From positions 1 through 64,000 of the forward strand of contig NZ_JAVDDV010000014.1 in NCBI RefSeq assembly GCF_030848565.1: a DNA stretch of 64,000 nt. The letters are read 5' to 3'. The stretch's first letter is position 1, and every line of letters starts with the position of its first letter. This stretch comes from Natronolimnohabitans sp. A-GB9. GTDB taxonomy: Archaea; Halobacteriota; Halobacteria; Halobacteriales; Natrialbaceae. This document shows positions 25,350 to 34,051 of the stretch, in pieces. A program made the position numbers and the translations under genes. The notes under the pieces are model-generated. The model searched no databases. It had not been told where the DNA came from and saw only the letters and a list, made by a program, of their open reading frames with translations.

Positions 25350-26807
25350 GTGACGGACCCCAACGCGGCGGAGACGGGATCGACGCCGATCAGGCTCCGG
25401 TACGAGGACGGCACCGTCCGGATCGACGGCATAGAGGAGCCAGCGCTGACCGCGGTCCGGGACGCGGTCCCCGAACTCGAGGCCGATCACCGAACCGACG
25501 GGCGGCGCGTCCCCGGCTACCGATACGCGCCGCTGCGGGCCGCCCTCGCCTCGGTCGACGGAATCCGACTCGAGGACCGCGTTCTCGACCTCGAGTCGCT
25601 GCCCGAGCTTCACTCGGCGTACGAACTCCGCGACTACCAGCGCGAGGCCCTCGAGACGTGGCTCGAGACCGATCGCTGGCGAGATAGCGACACCGATACC
25701 GATGGCGCTCTCGAGTGTGCCCCTGCGGGCGTTCTCGAACTCCCGACGGGAAGTGGGAAAACCGTGATCGCCATCGAGGCGATCGAGCGGTTCGCGACGC
25801 CGACGCTGGTCGTCGTTCCGACGATCGACCTCCTCGAGCAGTGGCAACGGGAACTCGAACGTGAATTCGACTGTCCGATCGGTCGCTTCGGCGGCGGCGA
25901 GCAGCGCCTCGAGCCGATCACGGTCTCGACGTACGACTCGGCGTACCTGAAAGCCGATTCGGTGGGCGATCGGTTCGGCGCCGTCGTCTTCGACGAGGTC
26001 CACCACCTCGGCGGCGAAGGCTACCGCGAGATCGCACGCCTGCTCGCTGCACCCGCTCGACTGGGGCTGACGGCGACGTTCGAGCGTCCCGACGACGCCC
26101 ACGAGATCGTCTCGGGGATCGTCGGCCCGCTGGTCCACCGCGTCGACGTCGACGAACTGGCTGGCGACCACCTTGCAAACTACGACCTCAAACGACTCGA
26201 GGTCGAGCTCACACCCGAGGAACGCGAGGAGTACGAACGCAATCAGGAGACGTTTACGAACTACCTCGCGCAATCCGGCATTCGGATGCAAAGCGGCTCG
26301 GACTACCAGGAGCTCGTCAAACGCTCGGGCTCGGACCCCGCCGCTCGCGAGGCGTTACTCGCTCGCCAACGCGCACGGGAGATCACCTTCGGTAGCGAGG
26401 CCAAACTCGAGGCACTCGAGGGCATTCTCGAGGACCATCGCGGCGAACGAACCATCGTCTTTACGGCTCACAACGACCTCGCGTACGACGTCAGCGAGCG
26501 GTTTTTGATCCCGACGATTACCCACCAGACGGGCGCCGCGGAGCGCCGGGAGATCCTAGAGCGGTTCCGCGAGGGGACCTATACCCGGATCGCGACCTCG
26601 AACGTCTTGGACGAGGGGGTTGACGTCCCCGACGCGTCGGTCGCGGTCGTCCTCTCTGGCAGCGGCAGCGAACGGGAGTTCGTCCAGCGACTGGGACGTA
26701 TCTTGCGGCCGAAAGCGGACGGGACGCGGGCGGTCCTCTACGAGGTCGTCGCCGCGGACACCGGCGAGGAACGGGTGGCCGACCGGCGACGCGACGACGC
26801 GCTGTGA
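25350..26807 (+). CDS. XPB-type superfamily 2 DNA helicase
   Basis: About 485 residues. An N-terminal damage-recognition-like domain (about 80 residues) precedes helicase motifs: Q-like YELRDYQREALETWL, Walker A ELPTGSGKTVIAIEAIE, DEVH box VVFDEVHHLGGEGYREIARL, GLTATFERPDD, ITHQTGAAERREILERFREG, TSNVLDEGVDVPDASVAVVL and motif VI QRLGRILRPKADG. This is the archaeal XPB (Ercc3) layout. It unwinds or remodels DNA in nucleotide excision repair together with the Bax1 nuclease, whose gene follows at 28512. GTG 25350 (VTDPNAAETG) is preferred to TTG 25323. It is divergent from grpE. Confidence 0.92.
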   Translation: MTDPNAAETGSTPIRLRYEDGTVRIDGIEEPALTAVRDAVPELEADHRTDGRRVPGYRYAPLRAALASVDGIRLEDRVLDLESLPELHSAYELRDYQREALETWLETDRWRDSDTDTDGALECAPAGVLELPTGSGKTVIAIEAIERFATPTLVVVPTIDLLEQWQRELEREFDCPIGRFGGGEQRLEPITVSTYDSAYLKADSVGDRFGAVVFDEVHHLGGEGYREIARLLAAPARLGLTATFERPDDAHEIVSGIVGPLVHRVDVDELAGDHLANYDLKRLEVELTPEEREEYERNQETFTNYLAQSGIRMQSGSDYQELVKRSGSDPAAREALLARQRAREITFGSEAKLEALEGILEDHRGERTIVFTAHNDLAYDVSERFLIPTITHQTGAAERREILERFREGTYTRIATSNVLDEGVDVPDASVAVVLSGSGSEREFVQRLGRILRPKADGTRAVLYEVVAADTGEERVADRRRDDAL

Positions 26808-26954
26808 GGACACTCGAGGCCGTCCTCGATCACTAGCACGCACTCCGTTTCGTCGAACTTGTAGACCTACCGTGGCGCGAACGAGACGCTGCCCGACCAG
26901 TTGGTCCACTCGCGTCCGATTCTCCCGCTTCCGCGTCCGGGTCCCGGACCACGA

Positions 26955-27152
26955 TCACTCACCCGGGTATGCCATCGTCGTGAGCAGTGCGTTCTCGGCC
27001 TGTCTCGAGTCCAGTCGCGTGTGCTGGCAGACAACCGGGACGTCCGACTCGACGACGCTCGCGAAGTCCTCGCCTTTGGGAATCGCTTCGGGGTCTTCGA
27101 GTTCGTTGAACCGGAAGTGGCGGGTCCGATTCGCATGAGCGACGGGGGTCTT
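26955..27152 (-). CDS. Unrecognised short reading frame without a clear start codon
   Basis: The frame reads RTRHFRFNELEDPEAIPKGE, then DFASVVESDVPVVCQHTRLD and SRQAENALLTTMAYPGE before TGA at 26955-26957. It has good protein-like composition and haloarchaeal codon use. No ATG or GTG is present in frame between its 5' end and the stop of the LLM gene at 27157, so it may start at an unusual codon, or have lost its 5' end. I cannot name the family. It lies just downstream of the LLM gene on the same strand. The plus-strand frame here is a shadow. Confidence 0.45.
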   Translation of the reverse strand, partial: KTPVAHANRTRHFRFNELEDPEAIPKGEDFASVVESDVPVVCQHTRLDSRQAENALLTTMAYPGE

Positions 27153-27156
27153 CGAC

Positions 27157-28116
27157 CTACCGGAACGACGGAAGCACGTCCTCGCCGAACACCTCGAGGA
27201 ACGCTTCCTGGTTCGTATTCACGTTGTGGACGAACACCCGGTCCACGTCGAGGTCGAAATCAGTCTCGAGCCACTCGATGTGATCCTCGAGGTCACTCGA
27301 GACCCGCACGTTCGCTTCGACTTGCTCCTCGTCGACGGTTTCGGTCAGTTCGTCGTAGTCCTCGGGCGTGCGCAGTTCCTGGGTCACCGTGCCCGGCACA
27401 CACTGGGTGCGCCACTGGTCGTAGGCACCCTCGAGGGCAGCATCGTCGGTGTCGTCGTAGGAGTGTTGGGCCTTCAGATAGACCGGCTTCTCCGGCGCCG
27501 CCTCTTTGAACGCCTCGACGCGGGCGGCGTCGTTCTCGTGGTCGGGTGTGGCGATCGTGATCATTCCGTCGGCCCACTCGGCGAGCCACGCGGCGGTCTC
27601 TTCGGAGAGAGCGGCGCCGATCAGCGGCGGCGCCGTCTCGGGGCGGGAGTAGAGTTGGGCACGCTCGACATCGATCCGGCCGTGGTGGGTTACCTCCTCG
27701 CCGTCCCACAGCCGACGCATGATGTCGGCACACTCCTCGAGACGGGCATTGCGCTCCTCTTTGACCGGCCAATCCGTGCCCGTGATCCCCTCGTTCAACA
27801 GCTGGCCGCTGCCGACGGCCAGCCAGAAGCGCTCGGGATACATCTCGCGCAGCGTCGCCGCTCCCTGGGCGATGATCGCGGGATGGTAGCGGTAGCCGGG
27901 TGCGTTGACGGTGCCGAACGTGAGATCGGTCGCCTCGAGCGCTGAACCCAGCCAGGACCAGACGAACCCCGACTCGCCCTGGTCCTCGCTCCAGGGATGG
28001 AAGTGATCCGAAGCCAGCGCGTGGTCGAACCCCTGTTCGTCCGCGAGCCGAGCGTACTCGAGGAGGGAACTCGGGGCGAACTGTTCGTGGGAGACGTGGT
28101 AGCCGAGATCGGTCAT
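27157..28116 (-). CDS. LLM-class F420-dependent oxidoreductase (G6PDH-like subfamily)
   Basis: 319 residues with the bacterial-luciferase-like TIM barrel. N-terminal markers are GYHVSHEQFAPSSLLEYARL and DHFHPWSEDQGESGFVWSWL, followed by FGTVNAPGYRYHPAIIAQGA, ERFWLAVGSGQLLNEGITGT and PPLIGAALSEETAAWLAEWA. These match the F420-dependent glucose-6-phosphate-dehydrogenase-like group (TIGR03557 type). It would transfer hydride between a substrate and coenzyme F420; the substrate is unknown. ATG 28116 is clear. It lies between XPB and Bax1 on the opposite strand. Confidence 0.9.
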   Translation of the reverse strand: MTDLGYHVSHEQFAPSSLLEYARLADEQGFDHALASDHFHPWSEDQGESGFVWSWLGSALEATDLTFGTVNAPGYRYHPAIIAQGAATLREMYPERFWLAVGSGQLLNEGITGTDWPVKEERNARLEECADIMRRLWDGEEVTHHGRIDVERAQLYSRPETAPPLIGAALSEETAAWLAEWADGMITIATPDHENDAARVEAFKEAAPEKPVYLKAQHSYDDTDDAALEGAYDQWRTQCVPGTVTQELRTPEDYDELTETVDEEQVEANVRVSSDLEDHIEWLETDFDLDVDRVFVHNVNTNQEAFLEVFGEDVLPSFR

Positions 28117-28246
28117 GGATACCTCCGGTCAGAACTGTGAAGCGCCGCCAGCACGGTTCGATTCTCGACGAATTGGGACTTAGTTCCACGGCGTGTCTAT
28201 GCCAGATGGCGGGCTCAGAAGCCGGTCGGCCGTTGGCGTATGCGTA

Positions 28247-28375
28247 TCAGGAGTCCGTCCTCGGGTTCCACTCGCCGATAGCCTCGAGTTCGCTCGGCAT
28301 CAGGTCGCTGAACCGAACCAGTTGGCGCTGGACGACGCCGTCGGCGCTGACGACGACCGCCCCATCGCGGGTCAT
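28247..28375 (-). pseudogene. Possible remnant of a DisA_N/diadenylate-cyclase-like gene
   Basis: On the minus strand the frame from ATG 28375 reads MTRDGAVVVSADGVVQRQLV, then RFSDLMPSELEAIGEW and a TGA at 28247. The block DGAVVVxxDGxxQxQxVRF recalls the strand before the catalytic region of archaeal diadenylate cyclases. The frame is open further upstream into the region opposite the Bax1 start, but the catalytic half is not present. It may be a truncated relic or an unrelated short gene. The family guess rests on my memory of the pattern. Confidence 0.3.
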
Positions 28376-28511
28376 CGCGACCCCCCGTGCCGTCGTCGTC
28401 CATACCGGCGTTTCACCGTCCCCTCTCGTACTCTCGTCGCTTGATTGTCGTCTCGAGACGGGCTCCTGGGAGCGCCGTGCTTTTGCCCTCGCCGCACCGA
28501 TCTCGAGTCGA

Positions 28512-30047
28512 ATGCTGACGAAGGACCTGCTGCGCGTCTCCCGGGCCGGCGGCGGCTACCACCTCCAGTTCGCCGGCCGCGAACACCGTCCCCTCGCGGC
28601 CCGCGTCATCGGCACCTACCAGGGGCACGTCGGTGAGACCCGCGGTACTCTCGAGGACGCACTCACCGACCTCGAACGCGACGCCGAGGACTTCAAACTC
28701 GTCCGGGGGTTCGCGGCCCTGCTCGAGCGCGACGCAACCTTCGAGACCGAGGCGCCAGTCGATCCCGAGCGGGCCCGTCGAGCCGCCTTCGAGGCCGCCG
28801 AAACCGTCGACGTCGTCACCGACGACGAACGCGCGACGGCGCTGTACCGCGCAGGCGAGTCGCTCGGCGTCTCGGCCGATTCCATCGAGGCGGCACTGTA
28901 CGCCGACCTCGAGGAACGACAGGTCCTCACGGAACTGACGTCACGGTGGGACCCCGACGATCTCCTCTCGCAGTACAATCTCTCGCTTTCCCAGACCGCA
29001 CTGTTCGACGCGACCGAGCTTCGGGTGCGCTCGAGCGATCCGAAGGCGCTGATTTCGGCGATCAAGCGTCTGCGATTGATGTACGAGATCCGGCGACTGG
29101 ACGGACACGACGGTGGCGGTAACGACATCGCCGAGCGCGAAGTCGTCGTCACCGGACCGACCCACCTCTTCCGGGCGACCCGGCGGTACGGCACCCGCTT
29201 TGCGCGTCTCCTGCGGACGATCGCCGGCGCCGAGGCGTGGTCGCTCGAGGCGACGATCGACGACCGCGGTACCGAACGGACGCTTTCGCTTATTCACGAG
29301 GACCCCGTTCGGGTGCCCGACGCCGAGCCGGTTGCCGACGTGCGCTTCGACAGCAGCGTCGAGGCCGACTTCGCCGCCCGGTTCTCGGCGCTCGACCTCG
29401 AGTGGGACCTCGTCCGCGAACCCGAACCGCTGGCGACGGGAACACGGGTAATGATCCCGGATTTCGCGTTCGAGTACGCACACGGAACCTTTCGCGTCTA
29501 CTTCGAGATCATGGGGTTTTGGACGCCCGAGTACGTCGACAAGAAGCTGGCCCAACTCGAGGACCTCGAGGACGTCGAACTGATCGTCGCCGTCGACGAG
29601 TCGCTTGGCGTCGGCGAGGAGATCGCGGCGCGTGACTTCCGGGCGATCCCCTACTCGGATACCGTCCGGGTGAAAGACGTCGCCGGCGTCCTCCGGGAGT
29701 ACGAACGCCAGCTGGTCGCGGAAAGCGCCGCTGCGTTGCCCGCACAGCTGTGTCCCGACAAGGACGTCCTCTCCCTCGAGGCCCTCGCCGATCGCCACGG
29801 CGTCAGTGAAGACGCGCTCGCCGACGTCGCCTTTCCCGACCACCGACGGGTCGGTCGCACGCTCGTTCGACCCTCGGTTCTCGAGTCACTCGATGAGACC
29901 ATCGAAGTCGGAATGGACCTCGACGACGCCGAGGACGTCCTCGACTCACACGGCGTAAGCGACTCGAGTGCGATCCTCTCGGAACTGGGCTATCGCGTCG
30001 AGTGGGACGGGCTGGCCGGTGGGACGATCGTCGAGCGAGAGCAGTAG
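28512..30047 (+). CDS. bax1: Bax1-type nuclease (DUF790), XPB partner
   Basis: About 511 residues of the DUF790 family, known from Sulfolobus and others as Bax1, the nuclease that binds archaeal XPB. The N-terminus MLTKDLLRVSRAGGGYHLQF is typical, followed by ATALYRAGESLGVSADSIEA and DLLSQYNLSLSQTALFDATE, then the nuclease region MIPDFAFEYAHGTFRVYFEI-MGFW with PD-(D/E)xK-like acidic residues. The C-terminus (LEALADRHGVSEDALADVAF) holds small helical repeats. XPB opens damaged DNA and Bax1 cuts it, in a repair path that resembles NER. ATG 28512 is used; the long frame upstream to 28137 is not protein-like. The two partner genes are 1.7 kb apart here. Confidence 0.92.
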   Translation: MLTKDLLRVSRAGGGYHLQFAGREHRPLAARVIGTYQGHVGETRGTLEDALTDLERDAEDFKLVRGFAALLERDATFETEAPVDPERARRAAFEAAETVDVVTDDERATALYRAGESLGVSADSIEAALYADLEERQVLTELTSRWDPDDLLSQYNLSLSQTALFDATELRVRSSDPKALISAIKRLRLMYEIRRLDGHDGGGNDIAEREVVVTGPTHLFRATRRYGTRFARLLRTIAGAEAWSLEATIDDRGTERTLSLIHEDPVRVPDAEPVADVRFDSSVEADFAARFSALDLEWDLVREPEPLATGTRVMIPDFAFEYAHGTFRVYFEIMGFWTPEYVDKKLAQLEDLEDVELIVAVDESLGVGEEIAARDFRAIPYSDTVRVKDVAGVLREYERQLVAESAAALPAQLCPDKDVLSLEALADRHGVSEDALADVAFPDHRRVGRTLVRPSVLESLDETIEVGMDLDDAEDVLDSHGVSDSSAILSELGYRVEWDGLAGGTIVEREQ

Positions 30048-30166
30048 GCGAATCGGCGGCGTTCCTTCTCGTAGTTCTCACGCAGTTTCAGCATCTGGCT
30101 GGGTCACAACGGATGTGACACACCAGCACTCGCTTCACCGTCACGAACGAAATCCGAGGAGGCCGG

Positions 30167-31276
30167 CTACTCCGGTTGCTCGCGCTGCCAAGGCCACTCT
30201 GCCCACTCGCCCCGGTCGGGAATTTCCTCGGTCCGATCGGGATCGCGTTCGAAGAGTGACTCATCGGCGGTCTCCTCGAGGATCGCCCGATTCTCTTCAC
30301 GAACGATCCGTACCATCTGTCCCTCTCGACGCTCGCCACGGTCACCGGTCTGGCCAGTCATCTCGTTCAGAACGCTGCCGAAACCGTAGGCACCGTAGGC
30401 GTTGCGCGCGATATTGACCGTCGTGCCGCCGATGTGGTATAGCGTGACGTTCGCGTTGGCAACATCCGATCCCCGGTCGTACATCGCGACATTCATTCGT
30501 TTCGAGATGTTGCGGCCCTCCTCGTCGATGTTCGGATTGAACGGCCAGGCGTTCGAGGAGTGGTCGAGATGTCCCGGGTTCTCCTTGTCGTTGTGGTACA
30601 TCCCGCTTTGCGTATGCAGGTCGGCGACCCACAGCGGCTCGAGATCCAGCACGTAGTCCAGCATCGCCTGCGTCTCCGGCGATGGGTTCTCGTCCGGGAT
30701 CCCGACATCGGCGTCGAAGTCATCGCCGTCGAGCTCCTGGAGCTCGTCCTCGGTGAACCCGAAGTAGTGCTGGCGATTCGGATCTGCCGGACCAGTCTGC
30801 TCGCCGAAATATGGGTCCTCCCACGTATAGTCCTCCGGGAGAGCGTTCTCACGCTGGTTGCGCATCGCGCCGTCCGGGTTGTGCATCGGGAGGACGTGAA
30901 CGGTCAAATTCTCCCGGACCGTCCGCGCGTATGGACTGTTCGTCACCGCGAACTCTTCTAAGTCTCGCAACGCCGCCAGCGTTCCCGTCGGTTCGTCACC
31001 GTGCTGTTCGGTAGTGATGAAAACATCCGTATCACCTTCACCGATGCGAGCAACGGTGAGCTCGCGACCCTCGTAGCTCTCACCGATATCCTCGAGTTCG
31101 AACTCGACTCGTGAGCGTCGTTGGATGCTATCCAGCTCGTCCTGTACCTGCTGGTGTGTGAGGAACAGACCCGTTTCCTCGCGTGGCCACGATTCGTCCG
31201 CGCTTACGACGCTTGGCCCGAGCGCTACTGTACCTGCGATCCCTCCGATCGTTTTCAGTGTGGTACGGCGTTTCAT
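30167..31276 (-). CDS. Tat-exported M14-family zinc carboxypeptidase
   Basis: 369 residues. The N-terminus MKRRTTLKTIGGIAGTVALG is a Tat signal (RRTTLK plus a hydrophobic stretch, cleavage near VVSADES). The M14 zinc motif HxxE is TEQHGDEPTG (about residues 92-101), and the third zinc His is in ADLHTQSGMYH. The substrate-binding Arg/Asn block is HVLPMHNPDGAMRNQRENA. The C-terminal third (TTVNIARNAYGAYGFGSVLN) completes the fold. It would remove C-terminal residues from peptides outside the cell, an exported digestive role common in haloarchaea. The gene stands alone, with its promoter in 31277-31360, where the DNA is AT-rich. Confidence 0.9.
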   Translation of the reverse strand: MKRRTTLKTIGGIAGTVALGPSVVSADESWPREETGLFLTHQQVQDELDSIQRRSRVEFELEDIGESYEGRELTVARIGEGDTDVFITTEQHGDEPTGTLAALRDLEEFAVTNSPYARTVRENLTVHVLPMHNPDGAMRNQRENALPEDYTWEDPYFGEQTGPADPNRQHYFGFTEDELQELDGDDFDADVGIPDENPSPETQAMLDYVLDLEPLWVADLHTQSGMYHNDKENPGHLDHSSNAWPFNPNIDEEGRNISKRMNVAMYDRGSDVANANVTLYHIGGTTVNIARNAYGAYGFGSVLNEMTGQTGDRGERREGQMVRIVREENRAILEETADESLFERDPDRTEEIPDRGEWAEWPWQREQPE

Positions 31277-31542
31277 GATACACCGTCAGTATTTCGAATT
31301 ATCATATATACGTTTCCCTCAAGTTCAGAATGTGATTTATTTATGAATTCGAAGATAGAAACTAGTGATGTCATGTTGTCAGCTTTCCGCCTTTATCGGC
31401 TCTAGCAATGCTGGCTGGCGAACGTAGCGTGAGATTTCGTTCGGTTCACGAACGTAGCGGGCGTTCGATACAGGAACACGAAGATCGGAACTTGCGGAGG
31501 GGGAACCGATATACGGTTTCGGTGTGATAAATGTGATGTTCC

Positions 31543-32121
31543 GTGGAGAAAATCTTACTTTTGGGTATATGGTTGTTCGGTGTGACCCACCTCGATACGC
31601 TGATCGTCATCAGCGCGTTTTGTGCGGACAACGATTATCGGATTTGGGAGGTCTTCGTCGGGCATTACGTTGGTTTCTGTATCGGCCTCATCGCTGCGGT
31701 CATCGGGGCCATCGTCGCTGCTGAACTCCTGGAAGAATGGACGTTTCTTCTGGGAGTCGTCCCGCTCAGTATCGGTCTCTGGGGCCTCCTTCGTCGCCCA
31801 CCGGAAGCGAGTATCGAGCGAACGCCGGCCGTGCCAAACTCGACTGGACGTATTGGTGTGGTCACCGTCGCAGGAATCGGTCTCAGCGGTGAAAACCTCG
31901 CAGTGTTCATCCCGTTTTTCGCCGACCTATCGACGACAGAGCTGACGCTCATCGTCTGTGTGTATCTCATCGGTGCTGGAATCGTGTTCCTCGCGGCGCT
32001 CTCGATCGTGTATCACGTCGCTGTCGACGGGATTTCTGATCGGCTCGACCGATGGCTCGTTCCCACCGTGTTGGTGTTCGTAGGCGGATACGTTGTCGTG
32101 ACTGGATTGGTTGTCGTCTGA
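31543..32121 (+). CDS. CadD-like cadmium/small-cation membrane transporter
   Basis: 192 residues with five to six hydrophobic segments. The first segment LLLGIWLFGVTHLDTLIVIS resembles the CadD/LysE-related start (T-N/H-LD), followed by VGHYVGFCIGLIAAVIGAIV, FLLGVVPLSIGLWGLL and GLSGENLAVFIPFFADLSTT, with a GxEN motif typical of the CadD family. GTG 31543 is the only start that preserves the first helix; the in-frame ATG at 31531 is followed at once by TGA. It likely exports Cd2+ or a related ion. The flanking gaps on both sides hold no gene. Confidence 0.75.
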   Translation: MEKILLLGIWLFGVTHLDTLIVISAFCADNDYRIWEVFVGHYVGFCIGLIAAVIGAIVAAELLEEWTFLLGVVPLSIGLWGLLRRPPEASIERTPAVPNSTGRIGVVTVAGIGLSGENLAVFIPFFADLSTTELTLIVCVYLIGAGIVFLAALSIVYHVAVDGISDRLDRWLVPTVLVFVGGYVVVTGLVVV

Positions 32122-32535
32122 GAGTCTCCCTTTCCACGAATCGATCGGCAATCAGCGAGTTCGTCAACTGCCACGGACGCGGTGACCGATGGCTTGTCAG
32201 TGGACTCACCGCATCGTACCGAGGGATTCTCGGTGTTGACAGGTCGCCGTTCCTGACTTCGAGACCCGGTCGACGGCGGCCCATAGCCGACGACAACTGT
32301 TGGCCGCCGACGGGTGTTCGAACCGACGCGTACACGTACGCAGCCAAGCTGACCACCATGATCGAGACCACGAGTTGTATTTCGATAAAGCAACATGAGA
32401 TCGTCTTCTCAACCGATCAGTAAACAGACCGACGCAACGATCCGTTCACGGGAAAAGCGAGTAGAACCAACACTGTGGGCGGAGTTCGACGACACCCTCA
32501 TCGACGGCTACCGGCAGGCAGTTGCCGAACGGTCG
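32122..32535. other. Intergenic gap, no supported gene
   Basis: Between the convergent CadD-like and MATE genes. Several short frames exist on both strands, but none shows a recognisable domain, consistent codon use or a convincing start. The plus-strand frame from 32395 reads on through the MATE gene as its shadow. The segment 32440-32530 on the plus strand (LWAEFDDTLIDGYRQAVAER) looks slightly protein-like and could be a relic. Confidence 0.5.
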
Positions 32536-33918
32536 TTACTCCTTGCTATCGGTCTCGACGGACAAACTCCCCCGTTCGTGCATCATCTCCGTTCCGCGCT
32601 CGAGCCAGTTACCCCGGAGGTAGACGGCGCTGACGACGACGTTTCGCCAGGCGAAGTCGGCGACGACTGCGACGTAGGCGGCGACGACGCCGTACTCGAG
32701 GTGGACGCCAAAGAGGTAGGTCGTCCCCAGCAGGAAGACGACGGCGCCGGTGAGCTTCGCGACGAACGGCGGCCGGGTCTCGCTGCCGCCCCGCAGCGAG
32801 CCGGCGAGGACGACGTAACAGGCGATGAGGACCGTCGAGATGGCGTAGGCTCGAGCGAAGTCGGTGGCGTAGCCGATCGTGGTCGGATCGCTCGTGAACA
32901 CGCGGACGACCGGCTCGGCGGCGACGAAAATCACGGCGCCGAGACTACCGACAGTGAGGACGGCGAGGGCCGCAGCGGCGAGGCCGTTGAAGTACGCCGC
33001 GTCAGTATCACCGCGACCGAGGGCCTGTCCGGAGATGATGTTCGCGGCGGTGCCATACCCCCGCGAGAGCGGCGAGGAGATCTGCTGGTACACCCGGCGA
33101 CCGATGTGGTAGGCCGCGTTGACCTCAGTGCCGAACGCGAGCAGGATCGCGTTGAACGGGAACTCGGCGATCAGTTCGGTGATCCCCTCGGCGACTCGCG
33201 GTGCGCTGATGACGAGCAGCTGTTTCATGATCACCAACTGCGTCGGTCGAACGAACGACAGTTCGCTCCAGGAGCTGTAGATCACGATCAGAAACGTCAG
33301 CGCCGCCAGCACGTCGCCGACTGCTGTCGCGACGGCGATGCCGACGACCGAGAGTTCGGGGAACGGGCCGAGCCCGAACGCGAGCGTAACGGTAAGAGCG
33401 ATGTTGAGCGCGTTCGCTGCCGCGTTGACGTACATCGGCGTCTTGGTGTCGCCGGTCCCCTGGATCGATCGGGCGGCGATCATCGTGACGTGAAACGCCG
33501 GCGCCGTAAGAAGGATGATCGCCAGGTAGAGTCCGCCCAGGCGGACGGTCTCCGCGTCGGCGCCCAGGACCTCGATCGCCCAGAAGCTCCCGACGAGCCC
33601 GAAGATGGCGAAGGGAAGCCCCGCGAGGACGCCGAGCAACAGCGCCTGACTGACCGCCTCGTCGCGATTGGCCGTCCGGCCGCTACCGGTGTCCTGACTC
33701 GAGAGTGCGATCGCGCCGTCGCCGACGCCGAGGCCGAACCACAGCGGCAGTCGGCCGTAGATATCCGCAAGTCCGACGGCAGCGACGGCGGCAGGCGAGA
33801 AAAACCCCGCGACGATGAGGTCCGTCGTCCGCATCAGCGTCCGAAGCACCTGTTCGGCCATCACCGGCCAGGAGAGATCGAACACGCGTCTCCAGACGGC
33901 GAGGATGCGGCTCCGCAT
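32536..33918 (-). CDS. MATE-family multidrug efflux transporter
   Basis: About 460 residues with twelve hydrophobic segments in two similar halves. N-terminal VFDLSWPVMAEQVLRTLMRT and TDLIVAGFFSPAAVAAVGLA match the MATE start, and ARSIQGTGDTKTPMYVNAAA is the first-half signature. The second half has ITELIAEFPFNAILLAFGTE and SRGYGTAANIISGQALGRGD, then AGSLRGGSETRPPFVAK as its signature. It exports drugs or metabolites in exchange for Na+ or H+. ATG 33918 (MRSRILAVWRRVF) is chosen; GTG 33942 would add eight residues. It is divergent from the malate/lactate dehydrogenase gene. Confidence 0.9.
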   Translation of the reverse strand: MRSRILAVWRRVFDLSWPVMAEQVLRTLMRTTDLIVAGFFSPAAVAAVGLADIYGRLPLWFGLGVGDGAIALSSQDTGSGRTANRDEAVSQALLLGVLAGLPFAIFGLVGSFWAIEVLGADAETVRLGGLYLAIILLTAPAFHVTMIAARSIQGTGDTKTPMYVNAAANALNIALTVTLAFGLGPFPELSVVGIAVATAVGDVLAALTFLIVIYSSWSELSFVRPTQLVIMKQLLVISAPRVAEGITELIAEFPFNAILLAFGTEVNAAYHIGRRVYQQISSPLSRGYGTAANIISGQALGRGDTDAAYFNGLAAAALAVLTVGSLGAVIFVAAEPVVRVFTSDPTTIGYATDFARAYAISTVLIACYVVLAGSLRGGSETRPPFVAKLTGAVVFLLGTTYLFGVHLEYGVVAAYVAVVADFAWRNVVVSAVYLRGNWLERGTEMMHERGSLSVETDSKE

Positions 33919-34051
33919 CGACGACCCGGAAGCGGTGTCCACGACTGTCGCTTTCGTCAGGGACCCCTTGTAGCTTCAGATCCCGGTGACTCGACTCGCC
34001 GACCGAACCCACGACAAGGAGTTTCTTTACGCCGGAACGTAATCGTCGATC

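Noticed and set aside
31415-31480. Repeat of CGAACGTAGCG at 31418 and 31447
   Set aside because: Similar CGAACGTAGCG/CGAGCGAAGCGA strings are common low-complexity motifs in haloarchaeal gaps; two copies are not enough to call an element.
31967-32371. 134-residue minus-strand frame with a hydrophobic start (MVVSLAAYVYASVRTP)
   Set aside because: Its second half is antisense to the CadD-like gene, and the rest has no domain or consistent codon use.
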